Source: Vitis vinifera | Lineage: Eukaryota > Streptophyta > Magnoliopsida > Vitales > Vitaceae | Assembly: GCF_030704535.1 (NCBI RefSeq) | Contig: NC_081823.1 | Location: forward strand, 1,644,501 to 1,708,500 | Reading direction: 5' to 3' | DNA length: 64,000 nucleotides | Shown here: positions 1-11,630 of the stretch, one piece after another | Numbering within the stretch: position 1 is the stretch's first letter | How the letters are laid out: every line of letters starts with the position of its first letter | Position numbers and translations under genes: made by a program | Notes under the pieces: generated by a model | What the model was told of the DNA's origin: nothing | The model's input: the letters and a program-made list of their open reading frames with translations, nothing else | Database searches by the model: none

Positions 1-192
1 ATTTTTATATATATTTTTACCCATTTAAAATCTACCTGAAATGTCTAAAACAATTTTGTTGAATAAATTTTTCATTTTTAGTAAATTTATATTTGGTAAG
101 CTTTTTTTTAAGCTTATTTGGATATGAAAAATTACTATGTCCTTTTTTTGTTTAATATACTTTTATTTGCAAGGAAGGAAATGAAAAAGTTG

Positions 193-193
<1 letters not shown>

Positions 194-260
<67 letters not shown>
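194..260. repeat. (TA)n microsatellite
   Basis: An uninterrupted TA dinucleotide run of about 33 units is followed by a T-rich stretch. The surrounding bases 1-660 are AT-rich and hold no gene or recognisable element that I can see. Confidence 0.95.
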
Positions 261-269
<9 letters not shown>

Positions 270-661
270 TTAGCCTAATTCCTATATTTTTTATTTTTTA
301 TTTTTTTATAAATAGACATAGTGATGTTGTATTTGTAAATTCTTAAAAAGAGAAAATGTACGTCTATTACTTGAAAACCTTTATTGTATTTTCCATTTTA
401 GTAATTGAGTATAAATAAATTAACATTAAATTTAAGTATGATATTTTTCCTTGTAATTTGAAAAAAATCATAAAACTAAAACTCCGATTTCTTTTGTTTC
501 AATTGGTAATTTGTGATTAGTAAGAATGATCCATGGTTTATAAGACAACTGATCGATTCACACGTCATACTTTTTTTTATAATATTTAAGTAAAAATCGA
601 CTTTAATTTATCTCTTTACAAATTTTCAAATAAAAATATAACAAATTGTCTCCACCTCAAA

Positions 662-1080
662 ACTAAGGATGACAATGAAACAAATTTTTTTTTATATTCG
701 TTTACACCTAACGAAACAAGTTTGAAATTTAAATGAGTTTTGAATGGATTTGAAAATTTTTTAAACACCCAAATTTCATATGGATTGAGGTATTGTTTTG
801 TCTCACCCTGCCGTAATTATATATAAATTTTAATTTTAAAAATTAAATTAAATTATTACTTTTCTATTTTTAATATAGATATATATACAATAATAAGATA
901 CTTTTTTTTTAAAATAAGTTATTATAATATTTTAATCATTTATAAAATATATTTATTTGAATGTAATTAAAATAATTTAAAACATATTAAAAATAATTTC
1001 AAAAAAAAGTTAAACGGGTTTGGGTAGGGTGGGTATGGATGAGGTGACCCGCCCTGAACTTGTTCCCTTGTTATCCATCA
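662..1080. repeat. Dispersed AT-rich non-coding repeat, copy 1
   Basis: This stretch opens with GGATGACAATG and closes with a GC-richer block containing GGGTATGGATGAGG and GACCCGCCC. The same order of landmarks (opening GGATGACAATGG, a GTATTGT-TTGTCT block, a TAAAATATATTTATTT core, a GTATGGA closing block) recurs at 12534-13035. The two are diverged copies of one dispersed family. No open frame or clear terminal repeat is visible, so the class is unknown. Confidence 0.5.
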
Positions 1081-1139
1081 TTTAATCCCAAATTTATTTA
1101 TGATAACTTAAATCAATAACTTTTAAGTTTGGAAAATGT

Positions 1140-1930
1140 TTTTCTATTTTTATTTTTTGAAATCAAATTTGGGTTTTTCTATTGGCAATATTTATACCAT
1201 CATACCTTGATAGATTTCAAATCCTACAAATCTAATCCTAGTTTGGAATAGTTTGATTTTAGGGACCGACACAACAAAATCATTTTCCTTAACAATTTTT
1301 TGAAAAATGTTTAAGTGTTTGAAGTGATGTTCAATAAAATTTGAAAATATAAGAACATCATCAATCTATATTAAAGAGAAGTTAGTATATGAATTGAAAA
1401 TGATATTCATTATATTTTGAAATTTTGAATAAACATTCTTCAAACCAAAAGACATCACATTCATTTATAATGCTCCAATGAAAAGTGAATACAATTTTGT
1501 ACTTATCATTTTCATGAAATTGAATTTGCCAAAATCCAGACTTCATATCAAATTTTGAGAAAATTGAAACATTATGAAGACCTCCAATAAGATCTCTCTT
1601 GTTAGGTAATGAATATCTTATCCATTTAAAAACAAAAATGTTTTCTCAAATTTTTAACTCAAAGTCATATGATTAACACTTTGTACTATATCTTTTTTCT
1701 TTTGCCCTTTTGATCATTCTTGGTTTTTTTATTGGGGTGATGAAATCAAAGATTCGAATTTATCTCATTCGACTACTTAGCAAATTTCTTATATCCGTTA
1801 GTGGATATCTTAAAAAAAAAATTTCCTTCAAAACCAAGTCCTTGTTCTTATTCCAATTCCTCCTTATGTCATCTTGTTATCAAGAACTTCTTTTCCTTCG
1901 GACAAAGAATTCAAACGACATCTCAAATTG
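1140..1930 (-). pseudogene. Endogenous pararetrovirus (caulimovirid-like) reverse-transcriptase remnant
   Basis: The minus strand carries a decayed reverse transcriptase in several frames. Reading leftwards from about 1640 it shows IRYSLPNKRDL, then KFDMKSGFWQI, then after a frame change a YKWNVM-FGLKN block, then IDDVLIFS near 1345-1365, then a block resembling the region that follows the catalytic site. The PNKRDL, SGFWQI and IDDVLIFS spelling and spacing are typical of Caulimoviridae rather than Gypsy or Copia elements. The codon where the catalytic tyrosine should stand reads TAG, and there are further stops and frameshifts, so the copy is dead. The part from 1640 to 1930 is weaker and probably the upstream end of the same domain. 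Plant nuclear genomes commonly hold such endogenous copies. Confidence 0.7.
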
Positions 1931-2272
1931 CTTAAAAAAAAAACTTTAGAAATTTCGTCATAAAAATAAATTATTTTTTAAGAATAAAATTGAGGTGTTT
2001 TATTTTTTATTTTTTATAGCATTTGGAGTAATAATTTGAAAAAATATGAAAACAATTTAAAAAATTTTGCATTTTATTTTTATGAAAATATGTTAGAAAA
2101 AAATGTTTTTTATTATGAGTTTCCAAATTAATATATATTGAAATAATTAAGAAATATTTTGATTTTTTTTTTGAGAATTATTTTAAATTTATTTATTTTT
2201 GAGAGACCATTTCCATTTTCAAGCATATCCACAAGCAAGCTGCCACTGTAATGCTTCCAGCAGCACGCGCGC

Positions 2273-2279
2273 TATAAAA
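2273..2279 (+). promoter_or_regulatory. TATA box of the DJ-1 gene (overlaps the distal ATG)
   Basis: TATAAAA sits at the 5' end of the DJ-1 gene in a GC-richer island that follows AT-rich DNA. If it is used, transcription would begin about 25-35 bases downstream. That would exclude the ATG at 2279 and leave the ATG at 2387 as the first codon. Confidence 0.5.
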
Positions 2280-5200
2280 TGGCTTTACGCCACCTCACTC
2301 CACTGAGTCCACTCTCTCCCTTCACACGCATACCTCCACGACGTTGTTTCACTCAGAAGCCCTTCTCCCTCTCCGTCTCGGCATCCATGGGTTCTTCTTC
2401 TCGTAAGGTACTGATTTCTTCTTTGGAGAAGAAGCGCTTCTGCCCGTCAGATTCGTAATTTGGATAAATTTTTTTTGGCTTTTTTTTTTCTTTTTCTGGT
2501 TTCCTTATTATAGGTTTTGGTTCCGATCGCCCACGGCTCGGAGCCGATGGAGGCGGTGATCATCATCGATGTGCTCCGGCGAGCTGGCGCCGATGTGACC
2601 GTCGCTTCTGTGGAGAAGCGGCTTCAAGTTGATGCGTGCCATGGCGTGAAGATTGTTGCGGATGCCCTAATTTCTGACTGCGCTGATACTGGTTTCGATC
2701 TCATTTCGCTGCCGGTATTATCTCTATGTCTATCTCCCGCATTTTGTTCGGTTGGTGGGAAAAAGGAATTGGGATTTTGAAAGTCGAGTATTGAGTTTGT
2801 GGATATTTGGGATCCGAGAAGATATGATATTTCTACTGGATTGGGTCTGTTATAAAGTAGCCGAATCGGTAAAAACTAAAAAGTCGTGGTTTTGAATTTT
2901 CATTTCCAGAAAGGGAGAGTTTTAGTTAATACATACATTTTCATATTATTATTATTGTTGAAAACAGAAAAAATTGTTAACTACGCAGAAGATCAGTTGG
3001 TAGGATGTTTTGGCCTGAAATGCGGTGTTATTGGAAATGTTAGGTCTTTATTTGTTTTTCTTCTACCTTTTTATTTATTTATTTATTTTTGGTGTTCTGA
3101 AAGGGCAGACAATTTTAAGAAAAGAAAATGATGAGTTTCTGGGACGTTACTTTTTTCCAAATTTGGAAAATGGGATGAGATTGATTTTGTTATTGAGTTT
3201 GGTGGAGCGAAACTCTTTCCCTTTCATCAATGCTTATTCTTGTTGTTGATAACTTGAGTTTACCTCTCAATTGAAAGTTTTGGTATTTTTTGGTGTGTTT
3301 GGATGGTACTTTTATAGAAGAGCTTCTGGAGGCAACTTTATAGTAGAATTTCTAGTTAAATTTTTATGATAACTATTTGTGTCAACCATTCTGCAAGTTT
3401 ATGGATGATGTTTGTGTTAGAAAAACGTCATGTAATTTATGTCTGGGGAGGGAACATGTACCATCTCCTTTTTGTGTGAGGCTGAATGGGAACATTTGGA
3501 GTTGAAAGGAAATTGTTCATTCATAATTGTACAATATTTATACTATTCAGGTAGATATCTTAACTATGACACCTGAAATAGGCTATTGAAATTATTTTAA
3601 CTGCTATCAGAATTCAGAACATTTGGATGAATGTTCTCTCTCTGTGTATGTGTGCTTGTTGTGAGTTTGGTCTGTTAAAATGTTTTAGATTGAAATTGGG
3701 GCTTTACATCACAGGGAGGAATGCCAGGTGCTGCCACTCTCAGAGATTGTGGCATGCTGGAAAGCATGGTAAAGAAGCATGCTGCTGATGGGCAGCTCTA
3801 TGCTGGAATCTGTGCGGCACCTGCTGTGGCACTTGGATCATGGGGCTTGATGAAAGGTTTGAAGGTAAGAAGCACTTGATTGGTCACATATCAATATTTT
3901 GTTTCTGGGTTTTTGCTGTTATAATTGTTGTCATTGTTGATTGGATGTTAATGACGGACTAGCTTTGATGTAGAACCACTTTGGGGGATGGTTGTCTAAA
4001 ATGAAATTGGTGGGCTAGGGATTCACTTTTTTAGGATTTAAGGAGAGAGAGGGAAAAGAAAATAAAAGACAGGAAAGGAAAAAAGATAGAAAAGTTAAAG
4101 TTTCACTAAGGTCTTCTAAGAATCTCACCCAGAAGAGAAACAATGGAGCATGACTATTGGAAATTGCACAATATGCTGAAAAATTGGTATTATTTATCAA
4201 TCATCAATTAATCTCATTTTAAAGCAATTAGCTATATTTATAGACTTTAGAAATTCATAAAAATTGAATATGACCATGAAACAGAAACTTCATTTATCTG
4301 CAACTTATTAGGAATCTCATTTTTTCCCTCAAATCATGACACTTTCCACAAAATAGAAACTTTTTAGAAATTAGAATTTTTATGAAATAGAAACTTTTAG
4401 AAATAAAAATTCTTTTTTTTTTTTCCATAAAAAAATAGCTTTTGGAAAATAGGAAATTTGAAGTATTGAAACTTGTTCCAATGGCGAATTTTTAAAGAAA
4501 GTTCTATAAATTTAAGTGAAGACTCAAATAACCTTTTTTTTTTTTATAAGTAAAGAAAAGTATATACTAGAAAGAGGCAAGACTCAAATAACTATTAAAC
4601 TTGACTTTAAATAACTTAGATCAGAAAATTTTTCTTATTCTTCGTTTTCTTCCTTGTATAGCACTTGGAGATTCACCTCATCGAGTTTCTTAGTTACTGC
4701 AATGTTTGTTTTCAATAGGCAACCTGTTATCCATCATTCATGGAGCAATTGTCTTCCACTGCAACTACAGTTGAATCAAGAGTCCAACAGGATGGCAAAG
4801 TTGTGACGAGTCGTGGACCAGGCACTACTATGGAGTTCTCAGTCTCTTTGGTTGAGCAATTATATGGAAAAGAGAAAGCTAATGAAGTTTCTGGGCCACT
4901 GGTATTTAGTTTCTGCTTTTGTCCTTTATTTTCATTGATTATATTTTACATGTGCATCAGAATATGTGGACTTTTCTGGGAAAGTTTGGTCCGATAAAAA
5001 TTCTTAAGTTTGGGTGATAAAAATTATTGATGAATCTAAGGAATAAATCTGTCTCTCAAAATGACTTGGTGGGAGTGTTAGGAAGGGTATTAATGATAAT
5101 AACTGATACAGTGCTTTACTTGGTGCTAATGAAGATTTTAGGAAGTGAAAAATTGGTAAAATAAAGTTCCTGAGGATATAATCTCTCCAGCTATCAAGCT

Positions 5201-8200
5201 TTTGTTCATTGAGTGCAAAATGGTAAGAAGACATTTATGAACTTGCTAGAGTGTGGCAAAGGACCATTTGATATATAAATTACGTTATCCCCTTCTTGGC
5301 ACTTTTAAATATTAATTTTATGTACTTATCAAAAAAAAAAATCTAAATTATGTTAGATCATAGAAATGGATGTTAGTTTTTATATTGGTTACAAACACTT
5401 CTAGGATGGCGCTGAAATATTTGTTATCTTCCTGTTGAAAGAGCATATAATAATGTAATCGCATGTAGATCCTATCCAATATTTAACACCTTAGTCACCC
5501 AAAAGCTTGATAGCTTGACAAGATATTGCTAGTGGTTGCTTGTGTAAAAGTGGGATAACCAGGCATGATAATTCTGTTTGAATTTTTTATTTTATTTTTT
5601 GTATGACTGGATGTATAGTTCATGCCATTGTTAAAATATGAAATGTATTTGTGATTTTTCACTATTTTTTGCATGTTAAAGCATACAAAACTGCTAGTAT
5701 CTAGTTGAATTGGGGTCAACTGATACTTAATTGAACCTATACTTGAAAACATGGTCCCTGGACTGGTGCACATGAAGAGCACATCTCAGATCTAATGCCT
5801 CATAATATCTCTCAGATTTGTGCTGATGTGAAAGAATCATTCTTTCTATTAAACTGGTAGTCTATTTACCATTGATGTTGTATTTGGGCTCCAGAACCTT
5901 TAAAAGATGTGGATGAGGGGATTTCTGGAATCCATTTCATTCCCCCCTCTTCTTAACCAAATAGGAGAGTCCCCAAAACTGCATTTCTGTCCAAGTATGT
6001 TTCTACCAAATTGATTCACTGCTGTCTGTATTGCAGTCCAAATCTGTGGTTATTAATTTGATATAATGTTGCATTGACTATATTCAGGTAATTTTGTCTT
6101 ATGGGAACAGTTTCTGGTGTTTACCTGAGTCCAGATGATAGTTTACAGTACCTTGCATATTATCAAATTTTGTAATAATCCTTGAAAGAGTTTTGATAGA
6201 TTTTCTGGTTGGACAAGTGAAAAACTTACAATGTGTACATGTTTAGGTTATTCTTGCTCATTGTTGCATGTTGAGTTGTTACCTTAAGTTGATGTTCAGG
6301 ACTCCTGTTTCAGCCCTTGGACCCTCATCTTGAATGAAGTAGTGCTTTAGCTTCTGTGATTGATAAGTGAGAGGTTGTAGCTGTATATGGTGAGGTTATG
6401 GTGTTTGAACTTGTGGTTGACTAAAACATACATGGTTGAGGAAGTTACTCTATTGAGTTGGCAGCAATAGCAATATTGTGTTGTGCTCATATGTACTTGT
6501 ATGCTCCTGTCCTAATTTAATGTGATATGTCATTACCGGAACTCTCTGATGCTGTCTGCTGTCATAAGCCTCGAGTGATAATCTTAACATTCACCATAAT
6601 GGGATATTTGATGCTGAATAGTTGGAAACTGTAGCTGCTGCCTTAACACTCAATTTATAAGCTAAACTTTTGCTATTGTTGAACTGCAATGCATGATTTC
6701 TGGAAACATCTATCAACAAATAGTTTTGACTTACATATCTGTCGAGTTAGTTGCACTTCTGCATATGCATTTCATGTTATTCAAGCTCTTGCTGTTCTGT
6801 AGATTCTGTTGTAACAGACATCTTCCCCCCTGGTATATTCAGGTGATGTGTTCCAATCTTGGGGATAAATTCATCATGGCTGAGCTAAATCCGATTGATT
6901 GGAAGTGTGACAATCCTCAGGTGAGATTTCGATAGTTTCTGTTATAATTTTTTAGTGCTTCTGTTTTTTCTCCTTTTCTTCTGTTTTTTCTCCTATTCTC
7001 TGGCCCGTTGACTACCCGCCTCACAGCTACAACCCCAAGCACACCCATAACCGACACACTTGCCCAAAACCCACCTTCTGTGCCCCCTTTTTCTCTCTCA
7101 AGTTGCCATACAATGTGCAGATTTTGGATGGTGCAGTTATGAATGTTTTGAGCTCTGCATCTCTTCCTTTCTTTGTTTTTCTTTTTCTTATCCTTCTTCT
7201 CCTTCATCAGGTTATGCTTGTTATATCTTATTGCTGCATGATTTATCCAAGCATTTGGTTTTAGTGATGTCTATTTAAAACTGCATGCATCTCTGCTATA
7301 TGCATGGTCATGTTTCACTGATTGCCATGATATCTGCCTGTATATTTTTGGCCTTTTTTTTCACTTTATTCTCCACTGTTCCTCACCATATCTCCCTTCT
7401 TTACTTCACTTTTCCAGGGCTTTGTATTCTGCTTCTTTCTATGACTGGGCTTCAACTTGGCCTCTAAAATTTAAATATGGTTTTCTGTTGTGGACACTAT
7501 CTCCTGCTTTTTATGTTTTTATTCCATTTGTCTCATAGGAACCCGCTAGTTCCTTCACATTCTAGTTTTCTAGTTGCACAAAAGTAGAATAAAATGAAAT
7601 GGAAAAAAATAAAAATAAAAAGGAGAAGAAGAGGTAAATGAATGGGGATGTTGAAGTCTTTTAGGATGCCTTTTATTTTATAAATTTCTGGATCCTTCCG
7701 AGCACAAGATTATCATGCTTAATGTCTCTAAAATGAAACAGCATTATAAAATTCAATATTTAGAGCCTACATTTCGGGTTCGATGATATCACCACAAATT
7801 TAATATATTTTATTGTTCATCCACCCAAATTTACATTTTTTATATCTCCCAACTCCACAGGCAAGTGTGGTTTGACTAAGCAGAATTAAAGCTGTTGCGT
7901 TCATACTGTACTTATATATTGCTTACATGCAAATACAAGTTGCCTAAGTTCTGTATTTCCTTTTCTTAGGCTCATGTGACTTTTGCATTATTTCTAAAAT
8001 GAAACTTGCATACTAATACTGCAGATATTCTTAAATAATGAGATGGTATGGAATCTGATCTTCCGCTTCTTGTTGTCCACTGTATAATTATGATATGTCT
8101 CATAACTCCAGATATTTTCACCTAATTGGAAGCAACCGTTCTTTGAGTTGTGGATAATTAACTTTAGTTTCCTTTCAGATTCTTGTGCCTATTGCTAATG

Positions 8201-9185
8201 GCACAGAAGAAATGGAAGCTGTTATAATCATTGATTTTCTGCGTCGAGCAAAGGCAAATGTTGTGGTGGCCTCTGTTGAAGACAAATTAGAAATTGTGGC
8301 TTCACGAAAAGTGAAACTAGTGGCAGATGTGCTTCTTGATGAAGCTGTTAAACTTTCATATGACCTAATCGTCTTGCCAGTAAGTTGGGTTTTTCATCTC
8401 CCATTTGTCATTACCAACCAATTAAGCTTAATCTTATGCTAAATATTTGCAGGGTGGACTAGGTGGTGCCCAAGCATTTGCCAGCTCAGAAAAACTGGTG
8501 AATTTGCTAAAGAATCAGAGGGAGTCAAATAAACCATATGGAGCAATATGTGCATCCCCAGCTCTCGTCCTGGAGCCCCATGGCTTACTCAAGGTAGCAT
8601 CGTTTACTGATTTTTTTATTCATTATTCTCATAATTGGGACCAAATTCTCCAAATTATTATTGTTGTTATTATTATTATTATTATTATTATTTAAAAAAA
8701 AAAACTATGCATGAATTCATCAATGTTATAGAACCGGATTTTATAACATATTCATCATTCTTGAATTAGGCATTATTTATGCTAATGGGTTCCTCATATA
8801 TGTCACCAAATTTATTCCCCATTTTTTTATTAAATTCTTGTCAATATTCTGCTTTACCATGTCCCATATATTTTCTGAATTCCAAATTGTTCCTTCCACT
8901 GAATAATTCTTGAACTTCAGCTTTAGATTCCTTATATTCAGTGCTTGTACTTGAGAAATATAATCTGCTCTTATCCAGGGCAAGAAGGCCACAGCTTTTC
9001 CTGCACTATGTAGCAAGCTGTCCGATCAGAGTGAAATCGAGAACAGGGTTCTGGTTGATGGCAACCTCATTACCAGCAGAGGCCCCGGAACTTCCATGGA
9101 GTTTGCACTGGCAATCATTGAGAAGTTCTTTGGCCACGGTAAAGCACTAGAGCTTGCAAAGGTAATGCTTTTCTCAAGCCAGTAA
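2279..9185 (+). CDS. DJ1: Protein DJ-1 homolog with two DJ-1/PfpI domains
   Basis: Eight coding exons: 2279-2407, 2514-2714, 3715-3864, 4719-4901, 6843-6920, 8179-8379, 8453-8593, 8979-9185. All introns are GT-AG and phase 0, giving 429 residues. Two tandem DJ-1/PfpI domains (about residues 44-240 and 248-425) each keep the acidic residue of the MEAVIIID block and the nucleophile-elbow cysteine (YAGICAAP, Cys143; YGAICASP, Cys347). Each also has the SRGPGT motif typical of the family. Plant DJ-1 proteins are linked to oxidative-stress tolerance and to glyoxalase/deglycase-type chemistry on reactive carbonyls. The first 36 residues are rich in Ser, Pro, Arg and Thr and lack acidic residues, so they look like a plastid transit peptide. 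Starting at Met37 (2387) gives 393 residues, about the size of the cytosolic Arabidopsis form. The last exon reads through a possible donor at 9162 to a TAA eight codons later. An alternative downstream last exon is not excluded. Confidence 0.93.
4519..4592 (-). mobile_element. Tail-only LINE insertion in DJ-1 intron 3
   Basis: A 14-bp direct repeat, AAGACTCAAATAAC (4519-4532 and 4579-4592), flanks a 46-bp insert. Read on the minus strand, the insert ends in ...TTACTTATAAAAAAA, the usual 3' end of plant L1-type LINEs. It is a severely 5'-truncated retroinsertion. Only the 3' tail and poly(A) were copied. Confidence 0.7.
5276..5355 (+). mobile_element. Tail-only LINE insertion in DJ-1 intron 4
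   Basis: TAAATTACGTTA (5276-5287) and TAAATTATGTTA (5344-5355) match at 11 of 12 bases. They flank a 56-bp insert ending in TATGTACTTATCAAAAAAA, the LINE 3' end seen elsewhere in this window. This is a second, oppositely oriented, severely truncated LINE copy in the same gene. Confidence 0.65.
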
Positions 9186-9451
9186 AGAGTATTTCCCCCC
9201 TACTACTGCTGAAGTTAGTAGAAAGACTGAAACGAAAATCTGAATGCATATTTGAATATGTCGTTCAGTTCATGGCCATGCGCAGAAGTCTTGTTTATAA
9301 ATAAACGAGCTTCAAATAACAGAACTCGATGTATGGTTTTGTATAATTTCATATTATAGTAGAGAAGATCATAGTTAATCCACCCAGTTGTAGCTCCTCA
9401 TTCTGATGATATTTCCAGTTTATCCTGAGATGGGTGTCATGATGGATGCTG

Positions 9452-9492
9452 AGTGGGGAAAAAACAAGTCTTGGATTCAATGTCCATTCCAT
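9452..9492 (+). repeat. 41-bp direct repeat, copy A (beside the plastid insert)
   Basis: AGTGGGGAAAAAACAAGTCT and the 21 bases after it are identical to 10916-10956, 1.46 kb away. This copy ends only seven bases before the plastid rDNA fragment begins. Confidence 0.9.
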
Positions 9493-9499
9493 ATATCCA

Positions 9500-9828
9500 G
9501 TTTACCAAAAACATAGGTCTCTGCAAAGTCATAAGGCCATATATGGGGCTGATACGCTTGCCCATTGTCAAAAGGTCAAGGAAGTTGGTGACTTGATGAC
9601 AGGGGAATTGACGACCGAAGCTCTGGTAAATGGTGGCTGTAATTATAACGGTTCTAAGGTAGTGAAATTCCTTGTTGAGTAAGCTTTGACCTGCATGAAA
9701 GACGTAACGATTTAGGCAATATCTTGGAGAGGCTTGGTGAAATAAATATGTTTGTGAAGATGCAGGCTACTTGCACATGAACTGAAAGACCTTATGAAGC
9801 TTCACTACTCTTGCCCGGATGGGTTGGA
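9500..9828 (+). other. Nuclear plastid DNA (NUPT): fragment of 23S rRNA gene
   Basis: The stretch follows the plastid 23S rRNA sequence, recognisable by CAAAAACATAGGTCTCTGCA, AAGGTCAAGGAAGTTGGTGA, CTATAACGG-like and CTAAGGTAG-GAAATTCCTTGT blocks, AAAGACGTAACGAT, and CAGAAAGACC-like and TATGAAGCTT blocks in the correct order. Where it departs from the rRNA as I know it, the changes are overwhelmingly C to T or G to A. That is the pattern of methylated-cytosine deamination in silent nuclear DNA. The plastid sequence (GGCGTAACGATCTGGGC region) fits much better than mitochondrial 26S or nuclear 25S rRNA. It is not a functional RNA gene. A small open frame running through it (9446-9682) is spurious. 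Confidence 0.88.
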
Positions 9829-11340
9829 CATCTGTTGAACACTGAACCAAGAATTGGTCTTAGAACCAAGGTTTATGGGTTGAGAGATAGATTGTCCCTC
9901 AGCATGATGATGTCGATAGCTTCTTCCCATGTTTTGCCCCTAAACTCAATTCAGAGTCCAAATTTATGGAATAAGTCCTCAAATTTTTTAGTCCATCTGT
10001 TATTTTCATTTCTTTCATTGTCAACCCCAGTTTCCACAAAGCCGCCCACTTTGTATTCAAAGTGAGGGTAAGGTTCCATAAAGAATGAGAGTCTTTACTG
10101 GTTACCACTCACCACTATTGATTAGTGAAAGCTCCTTTCTGTCATCAAGTCAACCGCAGAGTGGAGAGATCTCCATTTTGAAAAAGGAGAAAAGTACACC
10201 TCTATTTGTAAAGTTAATATGAAGTTTAAAATACAGGGTGAATTTAGTTTAGTAACTTTTAAATGCAATGTTTCTATGAGTAGTATTTTTAATGGAAACT
10301 CTTTTAAAGGGACTCACACCAAACATGGTTGTTGTTTTTAAAAACAGTTTTCTGTTTTTTGGAATAAAAAAAACAGAAGAGCATGTTTGAAACAGAAAAT
10401 ATGTTGTTTTTAAAAACACTTCTTAAATATTTTGTTATTTTGTTATTATTTTTATGTGCTAAATGGGATTATGTTGGCCAAGTGGGATTATGTCGGGGTA
10501 GAGGTGGTTCCAACAGGTCAACTTCTTCCAGTCACATCTTGGAAAATAAATATTATTATATATGATAAGGTTTCATAAAAATATTATAATCGAGTTTGGG
10601 ATACTTGAACGTTAATTAAAGTTAAATCCAAAATTGATTTGAATTAAAAAAAATTAATTCAAAGTTAAATGATTATTCAATCAAAGTCGAGCTTTGATTT
10701 GGATTTGGGATGATCCCCTCAAGTTGCATTAGATGGCATGGGGATGGGTGTGGCTTTGTCCATGGTCAAGGTGAATTTTTGATACTTAGATTTATTTTAT
10801 TTTATTTTATTTTATTTTTAGACTAGTGGTCGTTGAAATACTTTTAGAATTTTAGTCTGCACGTGGGAACATGTTGATAGTGGGTTGACATAGTCTTTTC
10901 CAAGGTTCATATCAAAGTGGGGAAAAAACAAGTCTTGGATTCAATGTCCATTCCATCATATTCCATGGATTACTTTTAAATTTGTCATTTTCATTATTAA
11001 GATGAATTTTGAAGCATATTTTAACAGGGTTTCACACCAATGAAAGCGTTGATGTTTTTTTTTTTTCTAAAAGAAGATGATTTTGATATTTGAAAATTTT
11101 CTATTAAATAAAAAATTGTTTCCCAAATCATTTTTAAGAAAAAGCATTAATCTTTCCACTTTCATACGAATGATAGGGACAAATGTTGAATCCAGGTCAC
11201 AAAAATTTCTATTTAGTGCTTTATTTTTAATCATTCTATATATTTGTATAATTAATTTTTAAAACAAAATACAACTAGAAAAATTTAAAAATTAACTAAA
11301 AAAATGTTTTCATTTATTCTTAAAAATATAAAATAAAAAT
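9829..11340. other. Gene-free AT-rich intergenic DNA
   Basis: No gene is supported here. It holds the second copy of the 41-bp repeat (10916-10956), a (TTTTA)n run at about 10791-10818, and stretches such as 10315-10400 that resemble degraded transposon ends with a run of AAAACAG/CTGTTTT motifs. An open frame on the minus strand at 9899-10108 has no recognisable domain. Confidence 0.5.
10916..10956 (+). repeat. 41-bp direct repeat, copy B
   Basis: This is the exact second copy of 9452-9492. It lies in otherwise unremarkable AT-rich DNA. Confidence 0.9.
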
Positions 11341-11630
11341 AGTTTTTGGTTACCAAACTTGTTTTCCTGGTTTTTTTTTTTTTGTTGTGGGGGACAAAAA
11401 ATGGTTATTGAAAATAATTGCTAAACATGCCTAATACTCTTTTTATGGTTGTTTGATTTTTTTTTTTTAAATAGAAAATAAAAAACAGTTTTTGGTCATT
11501 AAACTTGTTTTCTTGGTTTTTTTATTCTAAAGAATAAAAAACCGTCGTTGAAAACAATTGCTAATCATGCCCTAATACTCTTTTTTCGGTTGTTTGGTTT
11601 ATTTTTTTATTTTTTTTATAACAAAATAAA
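11341..11630. repeat. Two-copy tandem repeat, 145-bp period
   Basis: AGTTTTTGGT-ACCAAACTTG at 11341 recurs as AGTTTTTGGTCATTAAACTTG at 11486. The following landmarks (ACTTGTTTTC-TGG, TTGAAAA-AATTGCTAA-CATGC, CTAATACTCTTTTT, GGTTGTTTG) occur in the same order in both. The two 145-bp units are diverged. The motifs resemble the ends of small hAT-type elements. Confidence 0.6.

Noticed and set aside
9446-9682. A 78-codon open frame after the DJ-1 gene
   Set aside because: It runs through the plastid 23S rDNA fragment and the 41-bp repeat; it is not a gene.
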